Positions 27,374-35,835 are shown, counted from the first letter of the stretch. The stretch is 64,000 nucleotides of DNA from Nonomuraea sediminis (GCF_018531495.1 NZ_JAHDTI010000001.1:1488001-1552000); one strand, 5' to 3'. Notes: generated by a model not told the origin, from the letters alone. Translations and numbers: made by a program.

Positions 27374-28141
27374 GTGGCTCGTCTGACATATGAGCAGTAC
27401 TGCGATGCGGTCGAGGCCACGGACGCGATCTTCGTCGAGTTGATGGCGGGCTCCGATCTGGAGACGCCGGTGCCCACCTGCCCCGGCTGGACGCTCGCTG
27501 ACCTGATCAAGCATCACGGCACCACCCATCGATGGATGGAGCACCTGGTAAGCCACCGCGCGACCGAGCGCGTCTGGTCCCGGGACGTACCGGTCGACCT
27601 GCCGCAGGACACGGCGGCTTACCCGGCCTGGCTGGCGCGGAGCGCGGAGATGTCGCTGCGCACGCTTCGAGGCGCCGACCCTGATGCCCCGAACTGGACC
27701 CACGGGGCAGACCGGCATGTGCGCTTCTTCCCGCGCCGTCTGCTGTGCGAGGCGGTCGTCCATCTCGCCGACGCCGAGCTCGCTCTGGGGCGCACTCCGC
27801 GCGTCGCCCCTGGCATCGCCGCCGACGGCATCGATGAGTTCCTGGAGAACCTGCCTTACTACTCATGGATCGCCGAACCTGTGAGCCGGCTGGATCGCGA
27901 TGGCGAGACGCTGCGGTTCTCCTCCACCGACACCGATGACGGGTGGCTGATCAAGCTCGGGGACGGCTGCGCCTGGCAAACCGATCGCGGTGCCGCTCAG
28001 GCGACGGTCACCGTACGCGGGGCCTGCGGCGATCTGCTGCTGCTGACGTACGGGCGGCTCCGGCCCAGCGATGCGGGGCGCTTCATCGTGACCGGGGACG
28101 TCGAACTGCTCAGCTCGTGGTTGGGAGCCACTGGGCTGTGA
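27374..28141 (+). CDS. Maleylpyruvate isomerase-family mycothiol-dependent enzyme
   Basis: About 255 residues with the DinB-like four-helix MDMPI fold: VPTCPGWTLADLIKHHGTTH near the N-terminus (first zinc His) and FPRRLLCEAVVHLADAEL (E-x3-H, the other zinc ligands), followed by the small C-terminal MDMPI domain with VTVRGACGDLLLLTYGR. Family members act on mycothiol conjugates. GTG 27374 puts the first helix at the usual distance, but ATGs at 27317 and 27332 are also possible. Confidence 0.83.
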   Translation: MARLTYEQYCDAVEATDAIFVELMAGSDLETPVPTCPGWTLADLIKHHGTTHRWMEHLVSHRATERVWSRDVPVDLPQDTAAYPAWLARSAEMSLRTLRGADPDAPNWTHGADRHVRFFPRRLLCEAVVHLADAELALGRTPRVAPGIAADGIDEFLENLPYYSWIAEPVSRLDRDGETLRFSSTDTDDGWLIKLGDGCAWQTDRGAAQATVTVRGACGDLLLLTYGRLRPSDAGRFIVTGDVELLSSWLGATGL

Positions 28142-28311
28142 GATCGATGGCGATTCGTGCAGTTCCTCCTTGGGCCTGGGGGCACGACGCGGGCCTGAAC
28201 CTTGGACCCACCACACGCGGCGGGCCCTCTTACTGCGGGACCCTGTTTTCTGTCCAACCTGGCCCGTCTATCAACGGATCATCCGGCACCACGCCCGAAG
28301 GAGACGTCATC

Positions 28312-29232
28312 GTGAGTGAAGTGCTGTCCGACGCTGAGTTGGCACGCTCGCTTGATGGTGGATTCGTCAGCAGTCACGCCGACGTCAACGGGACCCGTCT
28401 GCACTATGTGACCGGCGGGCATGGCGAGCCCTTGCTCCTGCTGGGTGGATGGCCGCAGACGTGGTGGCAGTTCCACAAGATCATGCCGCCTCTCGCCGAA
28501 CGCCACCAGGTGATCGCCGTCGATCTGCGCGGCATGGGCGGCTCGGACAAGCCCTCCTCCGGGTACGACAAGAAGACGATGGCCGCCGACATCCTCGGGC
28601 TCGTGCGCCGGCTGGGGCACGACCGGGTGGACATCGCCGGCCACGACATCGGCGGCATGGTCGCCTACGCCTTCGCCGCGAACCATCCCGCCCACATCCG
28701 GCGCATCGCCCTGCTGGACATCGCCCACCCTGACGAGCGCTTCTACAACCACTCCCTGCTCCCCCGGCCCGGGCGCCAGCAGGTCGACGGCGAAATCCAC
28801 GCCGGGCCGGGACGCTTCCTGTGGTGGTTCGCCTTCAACCAGGTGCCCGGCCTGCCGGAACGCCTGCTCGCCGGCCGGTCCCGCGAGCTGATCGACTGGA
28901 TGTGCGACTACCTGATCGAGGATCCCGCCTCCATCAGCGACCGTGATCGCGACATCTACGCCCGCGCGTACTCCACTCCGGACGCGATCCGCGCGGGCAA
29001 CGCCTGGTACCGGGCGTTCGGGCAGGACATCGCCGATGAGAAGACCTACGGCAAGGTGACCGCCCCGATGCTGGGCCTGGGCGGCGGAGAGGGAGGTCAC
29101 CTGCTCCTCCAGGCGGTGCTGCCGGACAAGGGCACCGATGTCGAGGTGGTGCTCGTGCCGGACAGCGGCCACTACATTCCCGAGGAGCAGCCGGAGCTCG
29201 TCGTCAAGCATCTGACCCGGTTCTTCGCCTGA
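28312..29232 (+). CDS. Alpha/beta hydrolase, epoxide hydrolase-like
   Basis: 306 residues. GHDIGGMVAYAFA places an Asp at the nucleophile elbow, as in epoxide hydrolases and dehalogenases. LLGGWPQTWWQFHKIMP stands where HGxP normally is, with His replaced by Gly. The C-terminal DSGHYIPEEQPE gives the catalytic His. The cap contains FLWWFAFNQVPGLPE. GTG 28312 follows GAAGGAGACGTC, a good ribosome site. It converges on the small dimeric-barrel gene with only four bases between the stops. Confidence 0.88.
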   Translation: MSEVLSDAELARSLDGGFVSSHADVNGTRLHYVTGGHGEPLLLLGGWPQTWWQFHKIMPPLAERHQVIAVDLRGMGGSDKPSSGYDKKTMAADILGLVRRLGHDRVDIAGHDIGGMVAYAFAANHPAHIRRIALLDIAHPDERFYNHSLLPRPGRQQVDGEIHAGPGRFLWWFAFNQVPGLPERLLAGRSRELIDWMCDYLIEDPASISDRDRDIYARAYSTPDAIRAGNAWYRAFGQDIADEKTYGKVTAPMLGLGGGEGGHLLLQAVLPDKGTDVEVVLVPDSGHYIPEEQPELVVKHLTRFFA

Positions 29233-29236
29233 CGAC

Positions 29237-29545
29237 TCACGCGACCCCAGAACCTGGCTCTCCGATCCAGGCGTCGATGAGTTCGAGACGCTCGACCGGC
29301 GGCTCGGGCGGGCGGAAACCGAGCGCCTCGGTCACGACGCTGTCGACGACCGGGTGGAGGCGCTCCTCGACGAAGCTGTCCCAGTCGGCCTTGGACTCCC
29401 ATACATCGACGTAGCGCAGGCCGCCCTCGACGCGGTAGGCCAGGTGCGCGATGAGCCCCTTGGGCGGTTCGGGGCCCAGCCCTTCCTTGATGCGGGCATA
29501 CACGTCGGGCCCGATCGGAACGTCGTAGGTGAACGCGTGTGCCAT
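29237..29545 (-). CDS. Small dimeric alpha/beta-barrel protein (monooxygenase-like)
   Basis: 102 residues of the antibiotic-biosynthesis-monooxygenase-like dimeric barrel type: LIAHLAYRVEGGLRYVDVWES is the central strand-turn-strand, WDSFVEERLHPVV the helix, and VERLELIDAWI the last strand. The role is uncertain, since similar proteins are anthrone oxygenases, heme-degrading enzymes or plain binding proteins. ATG 29545 follows GGGGAGGG closely and is preferred to ATG 29569. It is divergent from a TetR gene with an operator between them, so it is the likely target. Confidence 0.7.
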   Translation of the reverse strand: MAHAFTYDVPIGPDVYARIKEGLGPEPPKGLIAHLAYRVEGGLRYVDVWESKADWDSFVEERLHPVVDSVVTEALGFRPPEPPVERLELIDAWIGEPGSGVA

Positions 29546-29568
29546 GAGACCCTCCCCATCGCATTTCA

Positions 29569-29585
29569 TCCGAAGCCACTTCGGA
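29569..29585. promoter_or_regulatory. Candidate TetR operator
   Basis: Perfect palindrome TCCGAAG-CCA-CTTCGGA midway between the divergent small-barrel gene and the TetR gene, only 15-24 bp from each start. Confidence 0.65.
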
Positions 29586-29599
29586 CGGATATGGATAGC

Positions 29600-30244
29600 A
29601 TGAGACCCGTGGCATCACAGGTCAAGAGGCGATACGACGCCAGCGGGCGACAGCAGGCGGCACAGGCCAACCGGCGGGCCATCCTGAACGCGGCCCAGGA
29701 GCTGTTCACCACCCGCGGCTACGCAGCCACGACGATGCACGACATCGCCGAGCGCGCCGGAGTCGCCCTGGACACCGTCTACGCCACGGTCGGCCGTAAA
29801 CCCGCGGTCTTCCTGGAACTGGTGGAGACCGCGATATCCGGCACCGACCAGGTCGTTCCCGCCCGGCAGCGCGACTACGTGCGCGCCATCCGCGCCGAAC
29901 CCGACGCGGCGCACAAGCTGGAGATCTACGCCCGCGCGATCGGCGACATCCACAGCAGGCTGGCCCCGCTGCTGCGCGTCGCCCAGACGGCGACCCACCC
30001 GGAAGTGCGCGAGGTCTGGCAGGACATCGCACGACGCCGCGCGGCCAACATGCGCGAGCTGGCCCAGGACCTCGCCGACACCGGGCAGCTCCGCCCCGAC
30101 CTCGACCTGAACGAGATCGCCGACATCATCTGGGCCACCAACTCCCCAGAGTTCTACTGCCTCCTGGTAGAGGACCGAGGCTGGTCACCGGAGCGGTTCA
30201 CCACCTGGCTGGGCGACACCTGGCGCCGCCTGCTCCTCGCTTGA
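29600..30244 (+). CDS. TetR family transcriptional regulator
   Basis: About 214 residues. The N-terminal helix-turn-helix is FTTRGYAATTMHDIAERAG with VALDTVYATVGRKPAVFLEL. The helical ligand domain has RLAPLLRVAQTATHPEV and ends WLGDTWRRLLLA. ATG 29600 was chosen; ATG 29591, in the same frame, is three codons longer. It is divergent from the dimeric-barrel gene with a perfect palindrome in the 55-bp gap. It is followed by 214 bp and the lanthipeptide operon on the same strand, which it might also regulate (inference only). Confidence 0.9.
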   Translation: MRPVASQVKRRYDASGRQQAAQANRRAILNAAQELFTTRGYAATTMHDIAERAGVALDTVYATVGRKPAVFLELVETAISGTDQVVPARQRDYVRAIRAEPDAAHKLEIYARAIGDIHSRLAPLLRVAQTATHPEVREVWQDIARRRAANMRELAQDLADTGQLRPDLDLNEIADIIWATNSPEFYCLLVEDRGWSPERFTTWLGDTWRRLLLA

Positions 30245-30406
30245 CGCCCCAAGTGTCAGCTCCTGAGATCACGATCCCGGGCCCTTCCACGGATCACGGT
30301 GACTTGAGCGTGGCAGACGCCCGAGCGGACAGATCGTCTCGGCATCCCAGATGATCCGGCTCAGCAGGTCGGGCGAAGCCGCCATTGGTCGGCGGAACGC
30401 GGTCGT

Positions 30407-30425
30407 CTGAGTAGGGGATACTCAG
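30407..30425. promoter_or_regulatory. Inverted repeat upstream of lanthipeptide operon
   Basis: Perfect CTGAGTA-GGGGA-TACTCAG, ending 33 bp before the GTG of the LanC-like gene. This is where an operator or promoter element of the operon would lie. No convincing -35/-10 pair could be fixed. Confidence 0.5.
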
Positions 30426-30458
30426 GGAAGCTCTGGCGAGCCGCCCTACATTCAGTAC

Positions 30459-31640
30459 GTGGCGACCCTCCTGGAAGAGCGACGTGACGGGGCTCGCGCC
30501 CGGCTGTTGGCCGAGGTGCGCGACGTTCTGGAGTCGACCACCCGTCACACCGCGGGCAGCGCGGATGTCGGCCGCAGGGATCGGCTGTGGGCGGCTGATC
30601 CTCGGGTTCTGCTGACCAATCCTCTCAGCGTCGCCTATGGGGCCTGCGGGACGATGCTGTTCCTGAACACGGTCGCCGGCCCGCTGCCGGAGCGGCTGGT
30701 GCGGTGGCTGCTCGACCAGCCGCTCAGCACGCGTTCCTACCCGCCGGGGCTGTTCCTGGGGCTGGGCGGCATCGCCTGGACTCTGCGTGAGCTGGGCTGC
30801 GACGAGGCCGCTGACCGTGCGCTCGCCGTACTGTATCGATCGCCTTTGCTGTTCGAGGAGCCTCATCTGCTTCATGGCGCTTCGGGGTGGGGGCTCGTCG
30901 CGATCGATCAATTCCGCAGGACCGGTGACGAAGAGCATCTGGCGTGGGCGCTGCGGGCCGGCCGCTATCTGCAGCACACGGCTTGGCACGACGGGGATTC
31001 GGCTCATTGGCGGAGTGCGGGTGAGGAGAAGGTCCATTTCGGGTTCGGATTCGGCGCCTCGGGTGTCGCGCTATTCCTGCTCCAGCTCCACGCGGTGACG
31101 GGAGATGCGGAATTCGCGGAGCTCGCCGTACGGGCGCTGGATTTCGATGTGGCGCACCGGGTCGAGAACGAGCTCGGCTGGAACTGGCAGCGATACGAAG
31201 GCGACGCCCTGATCCGGCCGTACTGGATCGAGGGTGGCGCGGGCATCGGCAGCGTGGCCATCCGCGCGCACCACCTGCTCGGTTCGGCTCGCCATCTGGC
31301 CGTGGCCGAGCGGATCGCGCAGGACCTGTGTCTCAAATTCACCGTGACCCCGGGACTGTTCGAAGGGCTCACGGGAATCGCCGAGTTCATGCTCGACATG
31401 CATCGCTTCACCGGTGAGCAGGCCTACCTCGACCAGGCTCTGGACATGGCGGAGACGATCCTGTGGTTCAGGGTGCCCGCAGAGGGCGGGACGGCCTGGC
31501 CCGGGCGTTCACTGGACCGGATCACCCACGACTACGCCACAGGGGCGGCGGGCATCGGGCTCTTTCTGGCGCGGCTGTGCCAACCCGGTCCTCGCCTGTT
31601 TCTCGATATCGAAGGAGAAGGAAAAGGAGAGAGAAGATGA
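30459..31640 (+). CDS. LanC-like lanthipeptide cyclase lacking zinc ligands
   Basis: 393-residue alpha/alpha-barrel protein of the LanC family, first gene of a three-gene operon. The repeats are plain: GLFLGLGGIAWTL (98-109), LLHGASGWGL (138-147), FGFGFGASGVALFL (194-207), RPYWIEGGAGIG (253-264), GLFEGLTGIAEF (299-310), YATGAAGIGLFL (359-370). Zinc-dependent LanCs have WCYG and CHG at the fourth and fifth blocks. Here these read WIEG and FEG, so all metal ligands are gone, as in the cyclase domain of class III LanKC enzymes. As a separate protein this is unusual. Start GTG 30459 has only a weak ribosome site. Its stop overlaps the precursor ATG (ATGA). Confidence 0.85.
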   Translation: MATLLEERRDGARARLLAEVRDVLESTTRHTAGSADVGRRDRLWAADPRVLLTNPLSVAYGACGTMLFLNTVAGPLPERLVRWLLDQPLSTRSYPPGLFLGLGGIAWTLRELGCDEAADRALAVLYRSPLLFEEPHLLHGASGWGLVAIDQFRRTGDEEHLAWALRAGRYLQHTAWHDGDSAHWRSAGEEKVHFGFGFGASGVALFLLQLHAVTGDAEFAELAVRALDFDVAHRVENELGWNWQRYEGDALIRPYWIEGGAGIGSVAIRAHHLLGSARHLAVAERIAQDLCLKFTVTPGLFEGLTGIAEFMLDMHRFTGEQAYLDQALDMAETILWFRVPAEGGTAWPGRSLDRITHDYATGAAGIGLFLARLCQPGPRLFLDIEGEGKGERR

Positions 31641-31852
31641 GCGAAGAGACGACCGGCCAGAGCACGCTGGAAGAGCGGCTGGCGAGAGTGGAGCAGGTTC
31701 TCGGCCTGCAGCGCCTGCAGGCCGACGACGGAGGAGATGGCGAGGACGCCGCGGGGTGCAGCGCGCAGTCGAACAACTGCAGCCACCACAGCAGCGCGAG
31801 CATCCTCTGCGGCGCAATCGACGAAGTCCCCGCTGTTCCGCTCAGGTTCTAG
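31637..31852 (+). CDS. Class III-type lanthipeptide precursor
   Basis: 71-residue precursor between its two putative modifying enzymes. The leader is acidic and helical, ending in LGLQRLQ (22-28), which fits the L-x-L-Q-x-L-(E/Q) recognition box of class III leaders. A DDGGDGED spacer follows. The core has two adjacent labionin-type motifs: SAQSNNC (42-48, S-x2-S-x2-C) and SHHSSASILC (49-58, S-x2-S-x5-C), with an extra Cys41 and a 13-residue tail ending PAVPLRF. Its ATG overlaps the cyclase stop, and AAGGAGAG precedes it by about seven bases. Its TAG overlaps the next GTG. The tail, longer than in labyrinthopeptin-type peptides, may be trimmed. Confidence 0.85.
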   Translation: MSEETTGQSTLEERLARVEQVLGLQRLQADDGGDGEDAAGCSAQSNNCSHHSSASILCGAIDEVPAVPLRF

Positions 31853-33300
31853 TGACCGGCACGACAGCAGGCGAATACGCTGACCGGCTGCGCGGACTTC
31901 TGCCTCCATCATGGACGCTGAGCCGGGATGCGATCTGGCTGCACGCCCAGCGCCCGCCCATCGTGGGCGGCGCTGGGACGGCCCCGATCGCCCAGGGCTT
32001 CAAGATCCACGTTTCCGTCGAGGAGACCGGCGTCTCGCAGGCGCTCGAACTGATCGTTCCCTGCTGTGTCGGGCACGGCGTCGAGTTCAAGATCGCCGCA
32101 GATTCCTCCGTCCACCAGCAGCTGAACGGGAAGTGGTATCCGCGCGGCTCTTCCGGCAAGTTCATGACGATCTATCCGCCGGACGAGGCGGCATTCATGG
32201 ACCTGATCGAGCTCGTCCACCAGCGGACCAGACAGACGCCGCTCACGGGTCCGAGGATCCTCTCCGATCGCCGCTACCGGGACAGCCGCATTCTGTTCTA
32301 CAGGTACGGCGGATTCCACCCGGCCCGGCGGGTCAATCTCGACGGTACCCATTCCACCTTCCTGGTGTCGCCAGAGGGGGAGCACGTGCTCGACGAGCGC
32401 CTGCCGTACTTCGAACTCCCTGCTTGGGTGCGAGACCCCTTCGAAGAGGTCACCGGCGTCGCGACAGGCGACCGGCTCCTGCGCGACCGGTATCGCATCG
32501 AGGGCGCGATCAGATTCTCCAATTCCGGCGGCGTCTACTACGGGACGGACACCCGTACGGCGATGCCTGTCGTCGTCAAGGAGGCCCGCCCGTCCACGAA
32601 CGTCATGCGCGTGGGCGAGTACGCCACCGATGCGGTGACGCTGCTGACGCGCGAGTTCACGGTCCAGCGGGCGCTGCACGACCTGGCTTTCGTGCCTCGG
32701 GCGATCGAGCTGTTCACCGCCGGCGAGCACACCTTCATGGTTCAGCAACGCGTCGAGGGTGAAGGACTGCGGCCGTACTGGGCGCGCAACGAGCTCATCC
32801 TGGTGCCGTACATTCGCCGGCCCGGCCGGATCGCCCGCTGGGCTCCGCGGTTCAAGGCCGTCGCGGAAACCCTGCTGCGCATGGTCGAAGCTGTGCACGA
32901 GCGAGGGTTCCTGCTGGGCGATCTGTCGTCAGGGAATCTCATGATCGACGCATCGTCCGGGCGGATGTGGTTGCTGGACGTCGAGAGTGCCGTCGCGGTG
33001 GGCTGCTCGAGTGCCGAGATGCGCCATGCGGCGCTCTGGGGCACGCCTGGATTCCTGCATCCCGAACGGCGCTCGCGCGGGGAACTGCTTCCGGCGGACG
33101 ACTTCTACGCCGCCGGCATGGTGCTGTGCGACGCGCTCGTTCCCGTGAGCTTCATCAGCCTCAATCCGGCCGCCCTGTCCCCCATCCTGGAGGAACTGGT
33201 GTCGCTGGGACTCCCTCCACAGGTCAGGGACACCATCTTCGCCCTCAGGCAGGGCGCGGTCGCGGAAGCGTCCGCGATCCTGGACGCCTGGCGAGTGTGA
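31852..33300 (+). CDS. Lanthipeptide lyase-kinase (LanKC without cyclase domain)
   Basis: 482 residues from GTG 31852, which overlaps the precursor TAG. Residues 1-200 match the class III/IV phosphoSer/Thr lyase domain: GFKIHVS (49-55), YPRGSSGKFMTIYPP (96-110), GPRILSDRRYRDSRILFYRYGGF (within 133-155). Residues 210-480 are the Ser/Thr kinase: glycine loop to about 231, Lys243 in VVKEARP, LLGDLSSGN (354-362, Asp357) and LLDVES (DFG equivalent, Asp376). Canonical LanKC proteins continue with a cyclase of about 350-400 residues. This one stops at the end of the kinase, and that activity is probably supplied by the LanC-like protein two genes upstream. No transporter or protease follows. Confidence 0.88.
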   Translation: MTGTTAGEYADRLRGLLPPSWTLSRDAIWLHAQRPPIVGGAGTAPIAQGFKIHVSVEETGVSQALELIVPCCVGHGVEFKIAADSSVHQQLNGKWYPRGSSGKFMTIYPPDEAAFMDLIELVHQRTRQTPLTGPRILSDRRYRDSRILFYRYGGFHPARRVNLDGTHSTFLVSPEGEHVLDERLPYFELPAWVRDPFEEVTGVATGDRLLRDRYRIEGAIRFSNSGGVYYGTDTRTAMPVVVKEARPSTNVMRVGEYATDAVTLLTREFTVQRALHDLAFVPRAIELFTAGEHTFMVQQRVEGEGLRPYWARNELILVPYIRRPGRIARWAPRFKAVAETLLRMVEAVHERGFLLGDLSSGNLMIDASSGRMWLLDVESAVAVGCSSAEMRHAALWGTPGFLHPERRSRGELLPADDFYAAGMVLCDALVPVSFISLNPAALSPILEELVSLGLPPQVRDTIFALRQGAVAEASAILDAWRV

Positions 33301-33601
33301 TTCGGCCTGGAAGCGCTCCGCATCCCACCGCAACAGGGAGGACAGCGAGGTTCGCGCTTACCATGCGGCCGGCCGTACACAGATCCTCCCGAGCATGCAG
33401 ACCGCGACGTGGGGGTTCAACGGAGCGTTCCTCGGGCCGGTCGAGGGAACACGGTCCAGGGCGGCGACCAACCTGCTGGCGTATCGTAATCGAACGGTCA
33501 CTTTTAGTTAGTCTCCTCACGTTGGTGCACATGTGGTGCCTCTTGGCAGGGAATCGGTGAGCTTGAGCAATCTGTCCGATTCGCCCTTCTCGGAGGTAGT
33601 G
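33301..33601. other. Intergenic after lanthipeptide operon
   Basis: About 300 bases with no gene. An AT-richer stretch near 33490-33530 before the DUF4142 gene probably holds its promoter. No strong terminator hairpin was seen after the kinase stop. Confidence 0.4.
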
Positions 33602-34285
33602 ATGTCGCTACGTTCTCGATGCGCCTCTTTTGTGGGGGGTGCCGCGCTTGTCGTGATGGCCATGGCCGGCGGAGCGCCCATGGCAGCAGCGGCTGAGGTG
33701 TCGGAGCAGGACAGTCAATTCCTGAGGCAAGCCCATCAGGGCAACCTTGCCGAGATCGCCCTCGGCAAGATCGCGCAGGAAAAAGGGGAGGCAGCCGTCG
33801 TCCGCTCGATCGGAGCCAGGCTCATCGCCGACCACACCAAGCTCGACGCCGCAGTGAAGGAGACCGCGCAACGCCTGCAGGTGTCGTTGCCCGCCGAGCC
33901 GTCCGCGCAGCACATGGCGGCGGCAGCGAAACTGGCCGCGCTGTCTGGTTCGGCGTTCGACCAGGCCTGGGTCGCTGCGATGATCGAGGGCCACCGGATG
34001 GCGCTGAAGATGGGGCAGCAGGAGCTCCAGGCCGGCACGGCGCCGGCGGCCAAACAGGCCGCCAAGTCCAGCGCGCCGATCATCCAAGGACACCTGGACA
34101 TGTTGCTCGCGGCCCAACCGAAGCTCGGGATGCCACGTGCGGTTCCGGCCGGAGATGGCGGCCAGGCGTGGGACGACGTGATGGCGCGATCGCGGGGCTT
34201 CGGCTACGGAGCGCTCGCCGCCGGCCTGCTTCTCGCCCTGGCCGGACTCGCAATCTGGATCCGCCCCAGGTGGCGGCGACGCTGA
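33602..34285 (+). CDS. Secreted, membrane-anchored DUF4142 protein
   Basis: 227 residues: a Sec signal peptide (MSLRSRCASFVGGAALVVMA, cleavage near AAAAE), then a helical DUF4142 domain (SEQDSQFLRQAHQGNLAEIA and FDQAWVAAMIEGHRMAL), then a C-terminal membrane helix (GALAAGLLLALAGLAIWI) and an RPRWRRR tail. The protein is outside the cell, held by its C-terminus. GGAGGT precedes ATG 33602 by five bases. The sortase gene overlaps its 3' end by 16 bases, so the two are coupled; no LPxTG-type motif is visible here, so it may not be the sortase's substrate. Confidence 0.85.
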   Translation: MSLRSRCASFVGGAALVVMAMAGGAPMAAAAEVSEQDSQFLRQAHQGNLAEIALGKIAQEKGEAAVVRSIGARLIADHTKLDAAVKETAQRLQVSLPAEPSAQHMAAAAKLAALSGSAFDQAWVAAMIEGHRMALKMGQQELQAGTAPAAKQAAKSSAPIIQGHLDMLLAAQPKLGMPRAVPAGDGGQAWDDVMARSRGFGYGALAAGLLLALAGLAIWIRPRWRRR

Positions 34286-34884
34286 AGGCCGCGAGCGCCG
34301 TGATCGTACTGCTCGGCACGGCGCTCGCCCTGGCCGGGGCCGCGGTCCTCACCGGCCGCCTGGAGGTTGCGCCCTCCCCTTCGGTGAACACCGGGCTCGT
34401 CCCCCCTGCCGTCTCCCTGCCGGCACCAGCTGTCGGTGACGGGATCCGGCCCGTACGCCTGCATATCCCTGCACAGCATGTCGATGCCGCTATCCGCCCC
34501 GTGGGGGTTGACGCGAACGGGACGTTGCGCGTGCCATCGCGCCCGGACCAGCTGGGCTGGTGGAGCGGAGGTGCGCGCCCGGGATCGGCAGCGGGGAGAG
34601 TGGTGATCGTCGGTCATGTGGACACCGCCGCATACGGGCCCGGCGCCTTCTTCCGGCTGGCGCACGTAGAAGTCGGGGACGAGGTGTACGTGCGTTTGGC
34701 TGACGGACAATCACGTAAATACCGGACCGTCGCCCGCCGCCTTTACCGCAAGGATCGCGTGCCCGCGCAGGTGTTTGCGCAGACCGGCCCTGCTTGCCTG
34801 GTACTCATCACCTGCGCGGGTCCGTTCGACCGCACTACCCGCCACTATCGAGACAATCTCGTCATCTACGCGCTACCGGCCTGA
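34270..34884 (+). CDS. Class E/F sortase
   Basis: About 204 residues: an N-terminal membrane anchor (AVIVLLGTALALAGAAVL), a linker, and a sortase barrel. Catalytic His in RVVIVGHVDT, Cys in LVLITCAGPF, and Arg in the C-terminal HYRDNLVIYA. The pattern fits the actinobacterial class E/F sortases, which attach proteins to peptidoglycan or process them outside the membrane. GTG 34270 overlaps the DUF4142 gene. No obvious sorting-signal substrate is visible in this window. Confidence 0.85.
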   Translation: MAATLKAASAVIVLLGTALALAGAAVLTGRLEVAPSPSVNTGLVPPAVSLPAPAVGDGIRPVRLHIPAQHVDAAIRPVGVDANGTLRVPSRPDQLGWWSGGARPGSAAGRVVIVGHVDTAAYGPGAFFRLAHVEVGDEVYVRLADGQSRKYRTVARRLYRKDRVPAQVFAQTGPACLVLITCAGPFDRTTRHYRDNLVIYALPA

Positions 34885-35053
34885 GCACCGCCAACCCGCC
34901 ATCCATCGGGCCCGCGCCATGTTCACGCGGGCAGCGCAATCAGGCACGGACCCGGTGGTGACCGACAAGCTTCTCAGCTCGTTGTCGCACTCGCCCGGGG
35001 GCGTCTACAGGGTGCGCTGGTCGATCGAAGCGCACGCACTCGATGGGGAAGAT

Positions 35054-35755
35054 CTACCACGGGACGATCTCGCCGTGGCGATCCAGGAACTGCAGGCCGG
35101 GGGCGCCAGCCTGCGCCTCGAGGATGTCGACGACGGCCGGGATGCTCTCCTGGGGGTTGAGGGGCGCGTCGGGTCCGCCGAGCTGGGTCTGGTTGTGGCC
35201 GGGGTCGATGAGCAGCTTGGTCTGTCCGTCGTCGGCATGGCGGGTGGCGTAACTACGCATCATCTGGTTGAGCGCGGCCTTGCTGGCTTTGTAGAGCTCA
35301 TAGCCGGGCTCGGTGTTTCGCGAGATGCTGCCCTGCTCGGATGACATGACGGCGACGGTTCCGCCGGGCGCGACGAGTCCGCGGAGGGCCTCAAGGGCAC
35401 GCAACGGGCTCAATGCGTTAGTGATCATCACTTCGGTGAACATGTCGGTCGGGACCTCGTCGATCGGCAGATCGCCTCGGTCGATCGCAGCGTTGACGAA
35501 GAGTAGATCGAGCCGACATCCGGCCAGGCGTTCACGCAGAGCCGCCAGCTGTTCGAAGCTTGTCATCTCCAACGATTCGACTCTGAGCTGTCCTTTCCAG
35601 GCATCGGCATTCGCTTGCAGCTCACCGCCGCTCTGGCGCGTCGTGGCGATGACTCGCCAGCCGCGTCGAACGAGCTCGCCGGCGAGGACGAGCCCCAACC
35701 CTCGAGAGGCTCCGATGATGAGTGCTTGGCGGTTGGACGTGGCGGACACATTCAC
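35054..35755 (-). CDS. SDR family oxidoreductase
   Basis: 233-residue short-chain dehydrogenase. ALIIGASRGLGLVLA is the cofactor loop, LLFVNAAI replaces NNAG, VAVMSSEQGSI and YELYKASKAAL give the Ser and Y-x3-K, and LLIDPGHNQTQL follows the active site. It resembles CsgA-type or carbonyl-reductase-like SDRs. It is divergent from a TetR gene across an extremely clear 30-bp operator (35775-35804), so it is surely the regulated target. Confidence 0.9.
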   Translation of the reverse strand: MNVSATSNRQALIIGASRGLGLVLAGELVRRGWRVIATTRQSGGELQANADAWKGQLRVESLEMTSFEQLAALRERLAGCRLDLLFVNAAIDRGDLPIDEVPTDMFTEVMITNALSPLRALEALRGLVAPGGTVAVMSSEQGSISRNTEPGYELYKASKAALNQMMRSYATRHADDGQTKLLIDPGHNQTQLGGPDAPLNPQESIPAVVDILEAQAGAPGLQFLDRHGEIVPW

Positions 35756-35774
35756 TCCTTCGCATAGGGAAAAC

Positions 35775-35804
35775 TAGTCTAGACGTGACGTTGCGTCTAG
35801 ACTA
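35775..35804. promoter_or_regulatory. Strong TetR operator, 11-bp half-sites
   Basis: Perfect inverted repeat TAGTCTAGACG-N8-CGTCTAGACTA between the divergent SDR (start 35755) and TetR genes. It is AT-richer than its surroundings. Its centre lies about 35 bp from the SDR start. Confidence 0.85.
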
Positions 35805-35835
35805 TATGAAGCATGCCGACGGGTATCGTGCTCGC

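Noticed and set aside
30459..33300. Class V (LanK/LanX/LanY-type) lanthipeptide assignment
   Set aside because: The lyase domain carries class III/IV motifs and is fused to the kinase; class V uses unrelated separate proteins.
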